A stretch of DNA of 5,488 nt from Allobrachymonas sp. (GTDB lineage: Bacteria; Pseudomonadota; Gammaproteobacteria; Burkholderiales; Burkholderiaceae_C): contig JAGPIR010000099.1 in the NCBI GenBank assembly GCA_018054915.1, positions 1 through 5,488 of the forward strand, written 5' to 3'. The position numbers and the translations under genes are program-made. The notes under the pieces are model-generated. The model saw only the letters and a list, made by a program, of their open reading frames with translations, searched no databases and had not been told where the DNA came from. Within the stretch, counting starts at the first letter, position 1. Every line of letters begins with the position of its first letter. Below, piece after piece: positions 1-5,419 of this stretch.

Positions 1-426
1 GATGTCTGGAACGGGCTGGCGCAAGCATTGTGCCAACAAGACGGGATCAATGGCCTGGTGCGAGAGTTGCTGCTGCAGGGCCAGTTGATGGAGCAGCGGG
101 CGCCACAGGAAAGTGGCTCCAGCGCCGTGTGGGTTCTGCGGGTTGAACGCGAATCGGTCAACCATGAACCCAGCCGCAAAAAGCTGGAGCAGGCCGTGAC
201 AGTGCATGCTGACCAGCCGGTGCGGCTCCAGATTGAGTATGGGCGCGTGGTCGATTGCCCGGCGCTGCGCACGGCTGCTGCGCGTGCGCAACAACAGCGG
301 CAAGCTGAGGAAGCCTTCGGGGCGCATCCTTTTGTGCAGGCTATGATGCAAGAGTTTGGCGCTCGCACCCTGCCAGGCAGCGTGGGCTATGCCGGAGAGC
401 CGCCAGCAGCACCTGCCGGGAAGTGA
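1..426 (+). CDS. dnaX: DNA polymerase III subunit tau/gamma, C-terminal end (partial)
   Basis: This is the last 141 codons of an open frame that enters from the left edge, so its start lies outside the window. DnaX is the clamp-loader ATPase; its full-length tau form also ties the loader to the polymerase alpha subunit and DnaB helicase. What remains here is the alpha-binding tail found only in tau. It begins with DVWNGLAQAL, passes through a compact alpha/beta region (WVLRVERESVNHEPSRKKLE, then VRLQIEYGRV), and finishes with an Ala/Gln-rich helix and the typical end HPFVQAMMQEFGARTLPGSV. No ATPase motif or frameshift site is in view. The call rests on this C-terminal pattern plus position directly before ybaB and recR, the usual order in Proteobacteria. 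The TTG at 28 is an internal codon and not a start. Confidence 0.9.
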   Translation, partial: DVWNGLAQALCQQDGINGLVRELLLQGQLMEQRAPQESGSSAVWVLRVERESVNHEPSRKKLEQAVTVHADQPVRLQIEYGRVVDCPALRTAAARAQQQRQAEEAFGAHPFVQAMMQEFGARTLPGSVGYAGEPPAAPAGK

Positions 427-493
427 TTGGCCGCGCTTTCCACCGGGCTGTGTGACCCCCGTTTAATTGACTGATTTTCTGGAGCAGAACACC
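427..493 (+). other. dnaX-ybaB spacer with ybaB ribosome binding site
   Basis: This is a 67-bp spacer. GGAG at 481-484 lies 9 nt before the ATG at 494 and fixes the ybaB start. TTTAAT at 462-467 resembles a -10 box (5 of 6 positions) but has no convincing -35 at 16-18 bp, so an internal promoter is only a weak possibility. A 4-bp GC stem (CGGG 444-447 with CCCG 458-461) precedes it and is too weak to call a terminator. Co-transcription with dnaX is the simplest reading. Confidence 0.5.
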
Positions 494-829
494 ATGTTCA
501 ACAAAAACCAACTTGCCGGCCTCATGAAGCAGGCTCAGACCATGCAGGACAACCTGAAAAAGGCGCAGGACGAACTGGCGCATCAGGAAGTCAACGGAGA
601 GTCCGGCGCAGGACTCGTCAAGGTCACCATGACCTGCAAGCATGATGTCAAGCGCGTACAGATTGACCCCAGTCTTCTGGCAGACGACAAGGATATGCTC
701 GAAGATCTGGTGGCAGCGGCCTTTAATGCCGCCGTGCGCAAAGCCGAAGAAGTCAGCAGTGAACACATGTCCAGATTCATGCCGGCCGGTATGCCGGGGT
801 TGCCCGGAGGCATGAAATTCCCGTTCTGA
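494..829 (+). CDS. ybaB: YbaB/EbfC family nucleoid-associated protein
   Basis: The product is a 111-residue protein, close to the family's usual length of about 105-110. YbaB/EbfC proteins form dimers that bind DNA and act as nucleoid-associated proteins; a link to RecR-dependent repair has been proposed from gene order. Family marks are visible in sequence. The N-terminal helix starts MFNKNQLAGLMKQAQTMQ (residues 1-18) and is followed by a Lys/Gln/Glu-rich helix. The signature GESGAGLVKV is at 35-44. The strand VKRVQIDPSLL (52-62) precedes DDKDMLEDLVAAAFNAA (64-80), and the tail is Met/Pro/Gly-rich, ending KFPF. The ATG at 494 is chosen over an in-frame TTG at 467 because it has a well-placed GGAG and the protein then begins exactly as homologues do. 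recR follows after 28 bp. Confidence 0.95.
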   Translation: MFNKNQLAGLMKQAQTMQDNLKKAQDELAHQEVNGESGAGLVKVTMTCKHDVKRVQIDPSLLADDKDMLEDLVAAAFNAAVRKAEEVSSEHMSRFMPAGMPGLPGGMKFPF

Positions 830-846
830 CCCCGGGTCCGGTTGTT

Positions 847-851
847 GGAGG
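847..851 (+). promoter_or_regulatory. Shine-Dalgarno of recR
   Basis: GGAGG lies 6 nt before the ATG at 858. It is a near-consensus site and supports that start. No ATG, GTG or TTG lies between the ybaB stop and 858 in the recR frame. Confidence 0.8.
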
Positions 852-857
852 CGGGTC

Positions 858-1442
858 ATGGCCCATGCACTGGACAGCTTGATGGAGGCCCTGCGCCGCC
901 TGCCCGGCGTGGGGGCAAAATCAGCGGCGCGCATGGCCTACCACCTGTTGCAACATGACCGTGCAGGCGCACGCCAGCTCGCGCAGGCGCTCACGCATGC
1001 GGTTGACAATGTGCGCCATTGCACCCTGTGCCACACGTTTACCGAACAAGACATCTGCGCAACCTGCCAGAACACCGGGCGCGACCGCAGCAAGCTCTGC
1101 GTGGTAGAAACGCCTGCCGACCAGGCGGCCGTGGAGCGCACGCTGACATATACCGGGTTGTATTTCGTTCTCATGGGCAAGCTCAACCCGCTCGACGGTG
1201 TGGGCCTGCGCGATATTGGCATCCAGCAACTGCTGCAGCGCGCCAGCGACGGGGTGGTGCAGGAGGTGATCCTGGCTACCAATTTCACGGCTGCCGGCGA
1301 AATGACGGCCCATGTACTGGCAGAGCAGCTCAAGGCGCGCGGCCTGCATGTCACGCGGCTTGCGCGGGGCGTGCCCATCGGCAGCGAACTGGAATATGTG
1401 GATCTCGGCACCATTGCCCACGCCCTGCATGACCGGCGTTGA
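858..1442 (+). CDS. recR: Recombination mediator protein RecR
   Basis: The product has 194 residues (family about 200). RecR works with RecO and RecF to load RecA onto SSB-coated single-stranded gaps. Domains appear in the expected order. A helix-hairpin-helix region contains LRRLPGVGAKSAARMAYHLL (12-31). A four-cysteine zinc site is formed by C55, C58, C67 and C70. A Toprim domain starts with LCVVETPADQ (80-89), followed by YTGLYFVLMGKLNPLDGVG (98-116) and VILATNFTAAGE. The C-terminal segment is RGVPIGSELEYVDLGT and the protein ends HDRR. All zinc ligands and the Toprim acidic residues seem intact, so the gene should be functional. It sits 28 bp after ybaB, the standard pairing. No hairpin with a T-run follows the stop, so no intrinsic terminator is evident. 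Confidence 0.97.
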   Translation: MAHALDSLMEALRRLPGVGAKSAARMAYHLLQHDRAGARQLAQALTHAVDNVRHCTLCHTFTEQDICATCQNTGRDRSKLCVVETPADQAAVERTLTYTGLYFVLMGKLNPLDGVGLRDIGIQQLLQRASDGVVQEVILATNFTAAGEMTAHVLAEQLKARGLHVTRLARGVPIGSELEYVDLGTIAHALHDRR

Positions 1443-1534
1443 AGCAGTCTTCCCGTCGGACGGTATGGGCTGAGAAGCAATGGACGCACGAACGTCAGTC
1501 AGTCAGGCGCAATACGATCGGTGCACAATAGCAA

Positions 1535-1557
1535 CCCGTGCACGATTTTTGCGCGGG
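1535..1557 (+). repeat. Inverted repeat / potential RNA hairpin in ubiE leader
   Basis: CCCGTGC (1535-1541) can pair with GCGCGGG (1551-1557) to give a 7-bp stem including one G-T wobble, with the 9-nt loop ACGATTTTT. No T-run follows, so it does not look like a terminator. Whether it folds or matters in RNA is unknown. Confidence 0.4.
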
Positions 1558-1560
1558 CTG

Positions 1561-1572
1561 CGCACATGTGCG
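1561..1572 (+). repeat. Perfect 12-bp palindrome just before the ubiE ribosome binding site
   Basis: CGCACATGTGCG is identical to its reverse complement. It ends one base before the GAAGG Shine-Dalgarno at 1574-1578. The position suits an operator or a translation-modulating element, but chance is possible in GC-rich DNA. Confidence 0.45.
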
Positions 1573-1586
1573 GGAAGGTGTTGACA

Positions 1587-2318
1587 ATGTCGCGGACACA
1601 TTTTGGTTTTGAGACCGTGGAAGAAGGGGAAAAGGCACGCCGCGTGCGCGGGGTGTTCGATTCGGTCGCGTCCCGGTACGACCTGATGAACGACCTCATG
1701 TCCGCAGGCATGCACCGCCTCTGGAAGACATACGCCGTGCTGGTGGCCAATGTGCGTCCGGGAGAGTGCGTACTCGACATTGCCAGCGGCACAGGCGATC
1801 TGGCGCGGGCCTTCGCACGCAAGGCCGGCCCTGACGGGCAGGTGGTGCATAGCGACATCAACCTTTCCATGCTCAGCACCGGGCGTGACCGGCTGCTCGA
1901 TCAGGGCGTCATTTTGCCCAGTGTGGCGTGTGATGCCGAGGCATTGCCTTTTTCCGACGCCCGCTTTGATTTGGTGAGCGTAGCCTTCGGCTTGCGCAAC
2001 ATGACGCACAAGGAGCAGGCACTGCGCGAGATGCATCGGGTGCTCAAGCCGGGCGGGCGGCTGCTGGTGCTGGAGTTCTCGAAAGTTGCGGAACCCTTGC
2101 AGAAGGCGTATGACTGGTACAGTTTCAATATTTTGCCAAGGCTGGGGCAATGGGTGGCGGGCGATGCCGGTAGCTATCGCTATCTGGCCGAATCGATCCG
2201 CATGCATCCTGACCAGGAATCGCTCAGGCGCATGATGCAAGCGGCCGGTTTTGGGCATGTCGATTATCACAATCTCACCGCTGGCGTGGTGGCCTTGCAT
2301 CTGGGTATCAAATGCTGA
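1587..2318 (+). CDS. ubiE: Ubiquinone/menaquinone C-methyltransferase UbiE
   Basis: The product has 243 residues (E. coli about 251). It is a class I SAM-dependent methyltransferase that C-methylates 2-polyprenyl-6-methoxy-1,4-benzoquinol in ubiquinone synthesis and demethylmenaquinol where menaquinone is made. The N-terminus MSRTHFGFETV is typical. The family signature YDLMNDLMSAGMHRLWK spans 31-47. SAM motif I is VLDIASGTGDLARAF (62-76). DAEALPF, VAFGLRNM and the second signature RVLKPGGRLLVLEFSK (151-166) follow. An ATG at 1566 and a GTG at 1521 are in the same open frame, but the ATG at 1587 gives the conserved N-terminus and has GAAGG 8 nt upstream. It appears to be the first gene of the ubi cluster, with the Tim44-like gene beginning 10 nt after its stop. 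Menaquinone use cannot be judged from this window. Confidence 0.96.
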   Translation: MSRTHFGFETVEEGEKARRVRGVFDSVASRYDLMNDLMSAGMHRLWKTYAVLVANVRPGECVLDIASGTGDLARAFARKAGPDGQVVHSDINLSMLSTGRDRLLDQGVILPSVACDAEALPFSDARFDLVSVAFGLRNMTHKEQALREMHRVLKPGGRLLVLEFSKVAEPLQKAYDWYSFNILPRLGQWVAGDAGSYRYLAESIRMHPDQESLRRMMQAAGFGHVDYHNLTAGVVALHLGIKC

Positions 2319-2328
2319 AAGAAACAAT

Positions 2329-2955
2329 ATGAAGGACTGGCAGATTCTGTTGACATTGGCGGTGCTCTGCTGTGTTGCGCTTGTCGTCTGGCAGCGTGCT
2401 AGACGCTGCGATGGAGAAGGCCGAGGCAAGCCGGAAGCCGTCGTGCAGTCCCTGAAGGCGGCAGTCATGGCGCGTACCTACAACCCGAGCAAGGTGGGCA
2501 ACGATTCGGCTGCCAGGCCATGGGAATCCCTGCCTGTGGGCTTCGCGGAGGCGCCTGCTGATGCGGCAGATGCTGAAGCAAATGAGGCGGCCACTTTCAT
2601 CGCGCAGGCGCGCAGCTGTTTTGTGGCTATGCAGCAGGCGTGGGATGAAGCCGACACCGCGCGGTTGCGCGCGATGATGACGCAGGAGATGGCGGACACG
2701 GTCAACGAACGTCTGCTGGAACGTGCGGAGCAGGGGCCGAGCCCGCAGGCCGCCGAAATTGTGGTGCTGGAGGCCCGTTTTCTGAGCATGGAGCAGACAC
2801 AGAGCCAACGGATTGCCAGCGTGGAATTTTCTGGCATGGTGCGAGAAGCGCAGGCGCAGGCTCCCGCACCGTTTCGCGAGATCTGGGATATGACCCAATC
2901 GCGCGATGATGCAGGGGCGTGCTGGCTGGTGGCGGGTGTCGAATCCTTGCAATGA
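2329..2955 (+). CDS. Short Tim44-like domain membrane protein
   Basis: The product has 208 residues. Residues 5-21 form one hydrophobic segment (QILLTLAVLCCVALVVW) followed by the basic stretch QRARR, which suggests a signal anchor with the C-terminus in the cytoplasm. There is no lipobox at C14/C15. Residues about 27-85 are a low-complexity Ala/Glu/Asp-rich linker. From about 88 on it resembles the Tim44-like fold: FIAQARSCFVAMQQAWDEAD, LRAMMTQEM, EIVVLEARFLSMEQTQSQ, IASVEFSGMVRE, then FREIWDMTQS and a closing CWLVAGVESL. Betaproteobacterial relatives near ubi genes are usually longer, with a signal peptide and Gly/Pro/Ala-rich region before the last membrane helix; here that part is absent and there is no room for it, since ubiE ends 10 nt upstream. 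The Shine-Dalgarno is weak (GAAAG at 2317-2321), which suggests translational coupling to ubiE. The domain call is by recognition; the function is unknown. Confidence 0.75.
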   Translation: MKDWQILLTLAVLCCVALVVWQRARRCDGEGRGKPEAVVQSLKAAVMARTYNPSKVGNDSAARPWESLPVGFAEAPADAADAEANEAATFIAQARSCFVAMQQAWDEADTARLRAMMTQEMADTVNERLLERAEQGPSPQAAEIVVLEARFLSMEQTQSQRIASVEFSGMVREAQAQAPAPFREIWDMTQSRDDAGACWLVAGVESLQ

Positions 2956-3014
2956 TGCATGACATGGCGTGTAGTCTGCTCCGCCAACCGGCCGGAAGAG
3001 AAAAATCGGCGAAA
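2956..3014 (+). other. Gap with uncertain ubiJ start
   Basis: Between the Tim44-like stop and the chosen ubiJ ATG lie 59 bp that stay open in the ubiJ frame. An ATG at 2952 overlaps the upstream stop as ATGA and would add 21 residues, but it has no Shine-Dalgarno before it. GGAAGAG at 2994-3000 is the best purine tract but lies 14 nt from 3015, longer than ideal. Confidence 0.4.
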
Positions 3015-3617
3015 ATGAACGCCATGAATACTGCCGCCCCCCTGCAATTCCTGTCTGATTTGTTGGGCGCGGCGCGCGACAGGCTGGGTGCGCCCAGGCT
3101 CCCCGAATGGCTCGACCATGAAATCCGCAACCGGATCGTGCTGGTGCTCAACCATGTGCTGCAGCAGCATCCGCAAGCGCAGCAGCGCCTGCGGGAGCAG
3201 CAAGACAAGGTGCTGCTCGCCCAATGGCAACAATGGAGCCTGCGCCTGCAGGTCACCCCTGCCGGCCTGTTTGCCCTGGCGGATGAAACCCGAAACCCGC
3301 ACCTTACGGTGCAGGCCGAAGACGCCGACATCCTGCAGCTGGCGCGTCAGGCCATGTGGGGCCAGCGTCCCGAGACCCATATCAGTGGCGATGCGGAACT
3401 GGCCGCGCTGGTCCATTGGCTGACAGCCAACGTGCGCTGGGATGGCGAGGCCGATCTTGCCCGCTTGATCGGCCCAGAGACGGCGCGCCATGCGACAGAC
3501 GTTCTGCGCCATGTGCGGCAGGCCCTCCAGGATTTCGTCGATGCGATGATGCCCCTTGCTGCGCGGCATGGCGGCGAACGCGGCGAGCCGTGGGAAACGA
3601 ACGGCAAACCGGAGTGA
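3015..3617 (+). CDS. ubiJ: Ubiquinone biosynthesis accessory factor UbiJ (SCP2 lipid-binding fold)
   Basis: The product has 200 residues. UbiJ proteins carry an SCP2 (sterol carrier protein 2) fold that binds ubiquinone intermediates and support the soluble Ubi complex. The first 44 residues include PEWLDHEIRNRIVLV and precede the fold, which begins near LNHVLQQHPQAQQRL (45-59). Next are WQQWSLRLQVTPAGLFALAD (71-90), the conserved ISGDAELA (123-130) and RWDGEADLARLIG (141-153). The C-terminus is one predicted helix (about 157-185) and a polar tail, shorter than the coiled-coil C-terminal region of E. coli UbiJ. The ATG at 3015 is preferred because the protein then starts about as I recall for Comamonadaceae homologues; ATGs at 3024 and 2952 are alternatives. 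Position directly before ubiB supports the name. Domain similarity alone is modest, so the context carries weight. Confidence 0.82.
   Translation: MNAMNTAAPLQFLSDLLGAARDRLGAPRLPEWLDHEIRNRIVLVLNHVLQQHPQAQQRLREQQDKVLLAQWQQWSLRLQVTPAGLFALADETRNPHLTVQAEDADILQLARQAMWGQRPETHISGDAELAALVHWLTANVRWDGEADLARLIGPETARHATDVLRHVRQALQDFVDAMMPLAARHGGERGEPWETNGKPE
3611..3616 (+). promoter_or_regulatory. ubiB Shine-Dalgarno overlapping the ubiJ stop codon
   Basis: GGAGTG lies 7 nt before the ubiB ATG at 3624 and overlaps the ubiJ TGA (3615-3617). The two genes are separated by only 6 nt, so ubiB translation is probably coupled to ubiJ. Confidence 0.75.
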
Positions 3618-3623
3618 TGCGGC

Positions 3624-5207
3624 ATGAAATGGCTGCGCGGCATTTATATCTTCTGGATCTTTTTCCGCTATGGGCTCGACGAATTGATCTTGTCGTCGGC
3701 GTCGCATTCCGGTTTGCGTGCGGCTGGGCGGCTGATCACGCTGGGGCGTGACCTGAGCGCGCCCCGGGGGGTGCGGTTGCGCGTGGCGCTTGAAAAACTG
3801 GGCCCGCTGTTTGTCAAGTTTGGCCAGGTGCTTTCCACGCGGCGCGATTTGCTGCCGCCGGACATGGCCATCGAATTGGCCAAATTGCAGGACCGCGTAC
3901 CGCCGTTTCCCGCCGATGTGGCGATCACCACCATTGAGCGCGCCTTCGGCAAGCCGCTGGAGAGCCTGTTCGTGCATTTCGAGCGGGAGCCCGTGGCTAG
4001 CGCCTCGGTGGCCCAGGTGCACTATGCCGATCTGGTCGATCGCCAGGGCGTACGCCATGAGGTGGCGGTGAAGGTGTTGCGGCCCGATTTGCAGCCGGTC
4101 ATGGAAAAAGACGTCAGCCTGATGCGCTGGATGGCCGGCTGGATTGAGCGCGTGGGAGGCGTGGATGCGCGGCGCCTGAAGCCGTGCGCCGTGGTGGAAG
4201 AATTCAACAAGTATCTGCATGATGAACTCGACCTGATGCGTGAGGCTGCCAATGCCGCCCAGTTGCGCCGCAATATGGCTAACAGTCAGCTGGCGCTGAT
4301 TCCGGAGATGCACTGGGATCTTTGCGCGACTGAAGTCATCGTGATGGAACGCATGCGTGGCGTTCCCATCAGCCAGCTGGAGAAACTGCGCAGCCAAGGA
4401 GTGGATCTTCGTGCGCTTGCCGCCAATGGCATGAAACTGTTCTTCACCCAAGTGTTCCACGACGGCTTTTTCCATGCCGACATGCATCCTGGCAATATTC
4501 AGGTCAGCACCGATCCTGCGACTTTTGGACGGATCATTCTGCTCGATTTTGGCATCGTCGGAACGCTCACCGATTTCGACAAGGAATACCTCGTACAGAA
4601 CTTCATGGCCTTTTTCCAGCGCGACTACCGCCGCATCGCCGAACTGCACATCGAGTCGGGCTGGGTGCCCGCCAAGACGCGCGTGGACGAACTGGAATCG
4701 GCCGTGCGTGCCGTATGTGAACCCTGTTTCGATCGGCCGCTGCGCGAAATATCGCTGGGTCTGGTGTTGATGCGGTTGTTCCAGACTTCGCGTCGTTTTC
4801 AGGTGGAAATCCAGCCGCAACTGGTGCTGTTGCAAAAAACCCTGCTCAACGTCGAGGGGCTTGGGCGTGAACTGGATCCAGATATGGACTTGTGGGGCAC
4901 GGCGCGGCCATTCATTGAAAAATGGATGAAGGAGCAGGTTGGTCCCCGGCACCTGATCACGCAATGGCGCAAGCAGTTGCCGCGGATGTCGAGGCTGCTC
5001 CCGCAATTGCCCCTGCTGCTTCACGATTACCTGGAGCGGGGCGCCAGAACGCAGCCGCACAACCGCGAACTGCAGCAGTTGATGCAAGAGCAGCGCCAGA
5101 CCAACCTGTTGCTGCGGCGTTTGCTGTATGTCGCCATCGGCTTTGTGGCAGGCATGATGGCGATTGTGCTGTTGCCGCGTCTGCTGCATGGTTTCCTGTT
5201 TTTCTGA
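3624..5207 (+). CDS. ubiB: UbiB, ABC1/ADCK-family ATPase of ubiquinone biosynthesis
   Basis: The product has 527 residues (E. coli 546). UbiB is a membrane-associated atypical protein-kinase-like ATPase needed for ubiquinone synthesis and thought to help extract or present lipid intermediates. Family marks are complete. The KxGQ motif is K65-F-G-Q68 within PLFVKFGQVLSTRRDLLPPD. The Ala-rich nucleotide loop VASASVAQVH is at 124-133. The VAVK lysine is K150. The ELDLMREAANAAQLRRN helix is present. The catalytic-loop equivalent HADMHPGN is at 284-291, and the metal-binding LDFGIVG is at 307-313 with D308. CEPCFDRPL and VEIQPQLVLLQKTLLNVEGLGREL follow. The C-terminus has one clear hydrophobic segment (about 500-518) and then RLLHGFLFF. 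The start is fixed by the MKWLRGIYIFWIFFRYGLDE opening, typical of the family, and by the GGAGTG site. It is the last gene of the ubi cluster; 212 bp without a gene follow. Confidence 0.97.
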   Translation: MKWLRGIYIFWIFFRYGLDELILSSASHSGLRAAGRLITLGRDLSAPRGVRLRVALEKLGPLFVKFGQVLSTRRDLLPPDMAIELAKLQDRVPPFPADVAITTIERAFGKPLESLFVHFEREPVASASVAQVHYADLVDRQGVRHEVAVKVLRPDLQPVMEKDVSLMRWMAGWIERVGGVDARRLKPCAVVEEFNKYLHDELDLMREAANAAQLRRNMANSQLALIPEMHWDLCATEVIVMERMRGVPISQLEKLRSQGVDLRALAANGMKLFFTQVFHDGFFHADMHPGNIQVSTDPATFGRIILLDFGIVGTLTDFDKEYLVQNFMAFFQRDYRRIAELHIESGWVPAKTRVDELESAVRAVCEPCFDRPLREISLGLVLMRLFQTSRRFQVEIQPQLVLLQKTLLNVEGLGRELDPDMDLWGTARPFIEKWMKEQVGPRHLITQWRKQLPRMSRLLPQLPLLLHDYLERGARTQPHNRELQQLMQEQRQTNLLLRRLLYVAIGFVAGMMAIVLLPRLLHGFLFF

Positions 5208-5419
5208 GCGAAACCAATTTCTCACCACCCTCCGTCTTGCAGGAAAATTAAAGAGGGCGTCCCATTGAAGGGACATTGCACGGCAAAAAATGGGGGAGGC
5301 CGGGGGGAAAGCCAGCATTCCCTTACAATTTCCCGCGCGCAGGTCAATGCCGCGCACGAGCATGTTCGTGCCTGGCAATCCGTTGTTTTGCATTCTTTAC
5401 TTGAATCGGGGGTGTGGCA
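5208..5419 (+). other. Intergenic region between ubiB and the lipoprotein gene
   Basis: I find no gene in these 212 bp on either strand. A GTCCC/GGGAC stem with 6-nt loop (5259-5274) has no following T-run, so it is a poor intrinsic terminator for ubiB. TACAAT at 5324-5329 matches a -10 box at 5 of 6 positions, without a good -35. TTGAAG (5265-5270) and TTGCAC (5277-5282) resemble -35 boxes but are not paired with a -10 at usual spacing. A G-rich tract (5292-5308) and an 18-bp dyad (5354-5371) are also present. GGGGG at 5408-5412 is a likely Shine-Dalgarno, 7 nt before the ATG at 5420. Confidence 0.4.
5354..5371 (+). repeat. 18-bp imperfect palindrome upstream of the lipoprotein gene
   Basis: GCACGAGCATGTTCGTGC matches its own reverse complement at 16 of 18 positions; only the central-flanking pair G5360/T5365 breaks the symmetry, and that pair can still form a G-U wobble in RNA. 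The region after it (CTGGCAATCC) is not a T-run, so a terminator is unlikely. Its centre lies about 57 bp before the ATG, which suits an operator. Confidence 0.5.

Larger units (their letters stand above)
1443..1586 (+). promoter_or_regulatory. recR-ubiE intergenic region, possible ubiE promoter/leader
   Basis: This 144-bp gap is the longest between any two genes left of ubiB, so it is a reasonable place for the ubi promoter. TACGAT at 1513-1518 and CACAAT at 1524-1529 each match a -10 box at 4 of 6 positions, but neither has a good -35. The gap also holds GTCA three times in tandem (1494-1505), GTGCAC twice (1521-1526 and 1538-1543), a foldable hairpin (1535-1557) and a perfect 12-bp palindrome (1561-1572). 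The ubiE Shine-Dalgarno is GAAGG at 1574-1578, 8 nt before the ATG. Promoter assignment is inference from spacing and weak boxes. Confidence 0.35.

Noticed and set aside
341..1489. Minus-strand open frames opposite ybaB and recR (341-934, 921-1430, 938-1489).
   Set aside because: They overlap strongly conserved + strand genes, have Arg/Ser/Cys-rich or low-complexity translations and no recognisable domain.
1494..1505. GTCA repeated three times as a possible phase-variable tract.
   Set aside because: Three tetranucleotide copies are too few for efficient slippage, and the tract is outside any coding frame.
1581..1586. TTGACA, a perfect -35 hexamer, directly before the ubiE ATG.
   Set aside because: It lies between the Shine-Dalgarno and the start codon. 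A promoter using it would start transcription inside ubiE, so it is most likely chance.
1503..2468. A 321-codon minus-strand open frame opposite ubiE.
   Set aside because: It is a shadow of ubiE; the His/Arg/Gln-rich translation shows no protein family pattern.
5259..5274. GTCCC/GGGAC hairpin as a ubiB terminator.
   Set aside because: The stem is only 5 bp and is followed by ATTGCACGGC, not a T-run, so it does not meet the usual pattern of an intrinsic terminator.
2478..5393. A 971-codon open frame on the minus strand opposite the Tim44-like gene, ubiJ and ubiB.
   Set aside because: For ubiJ and ubiB its codons lie exactly opposite the sense codons, so it stays open simply because TTA, CTA and TCA are avoided in GC-rich genes. 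The translation is His/Gln/Arg-rich, resembles no family I know, and the + strand genes fully explain the DNA.
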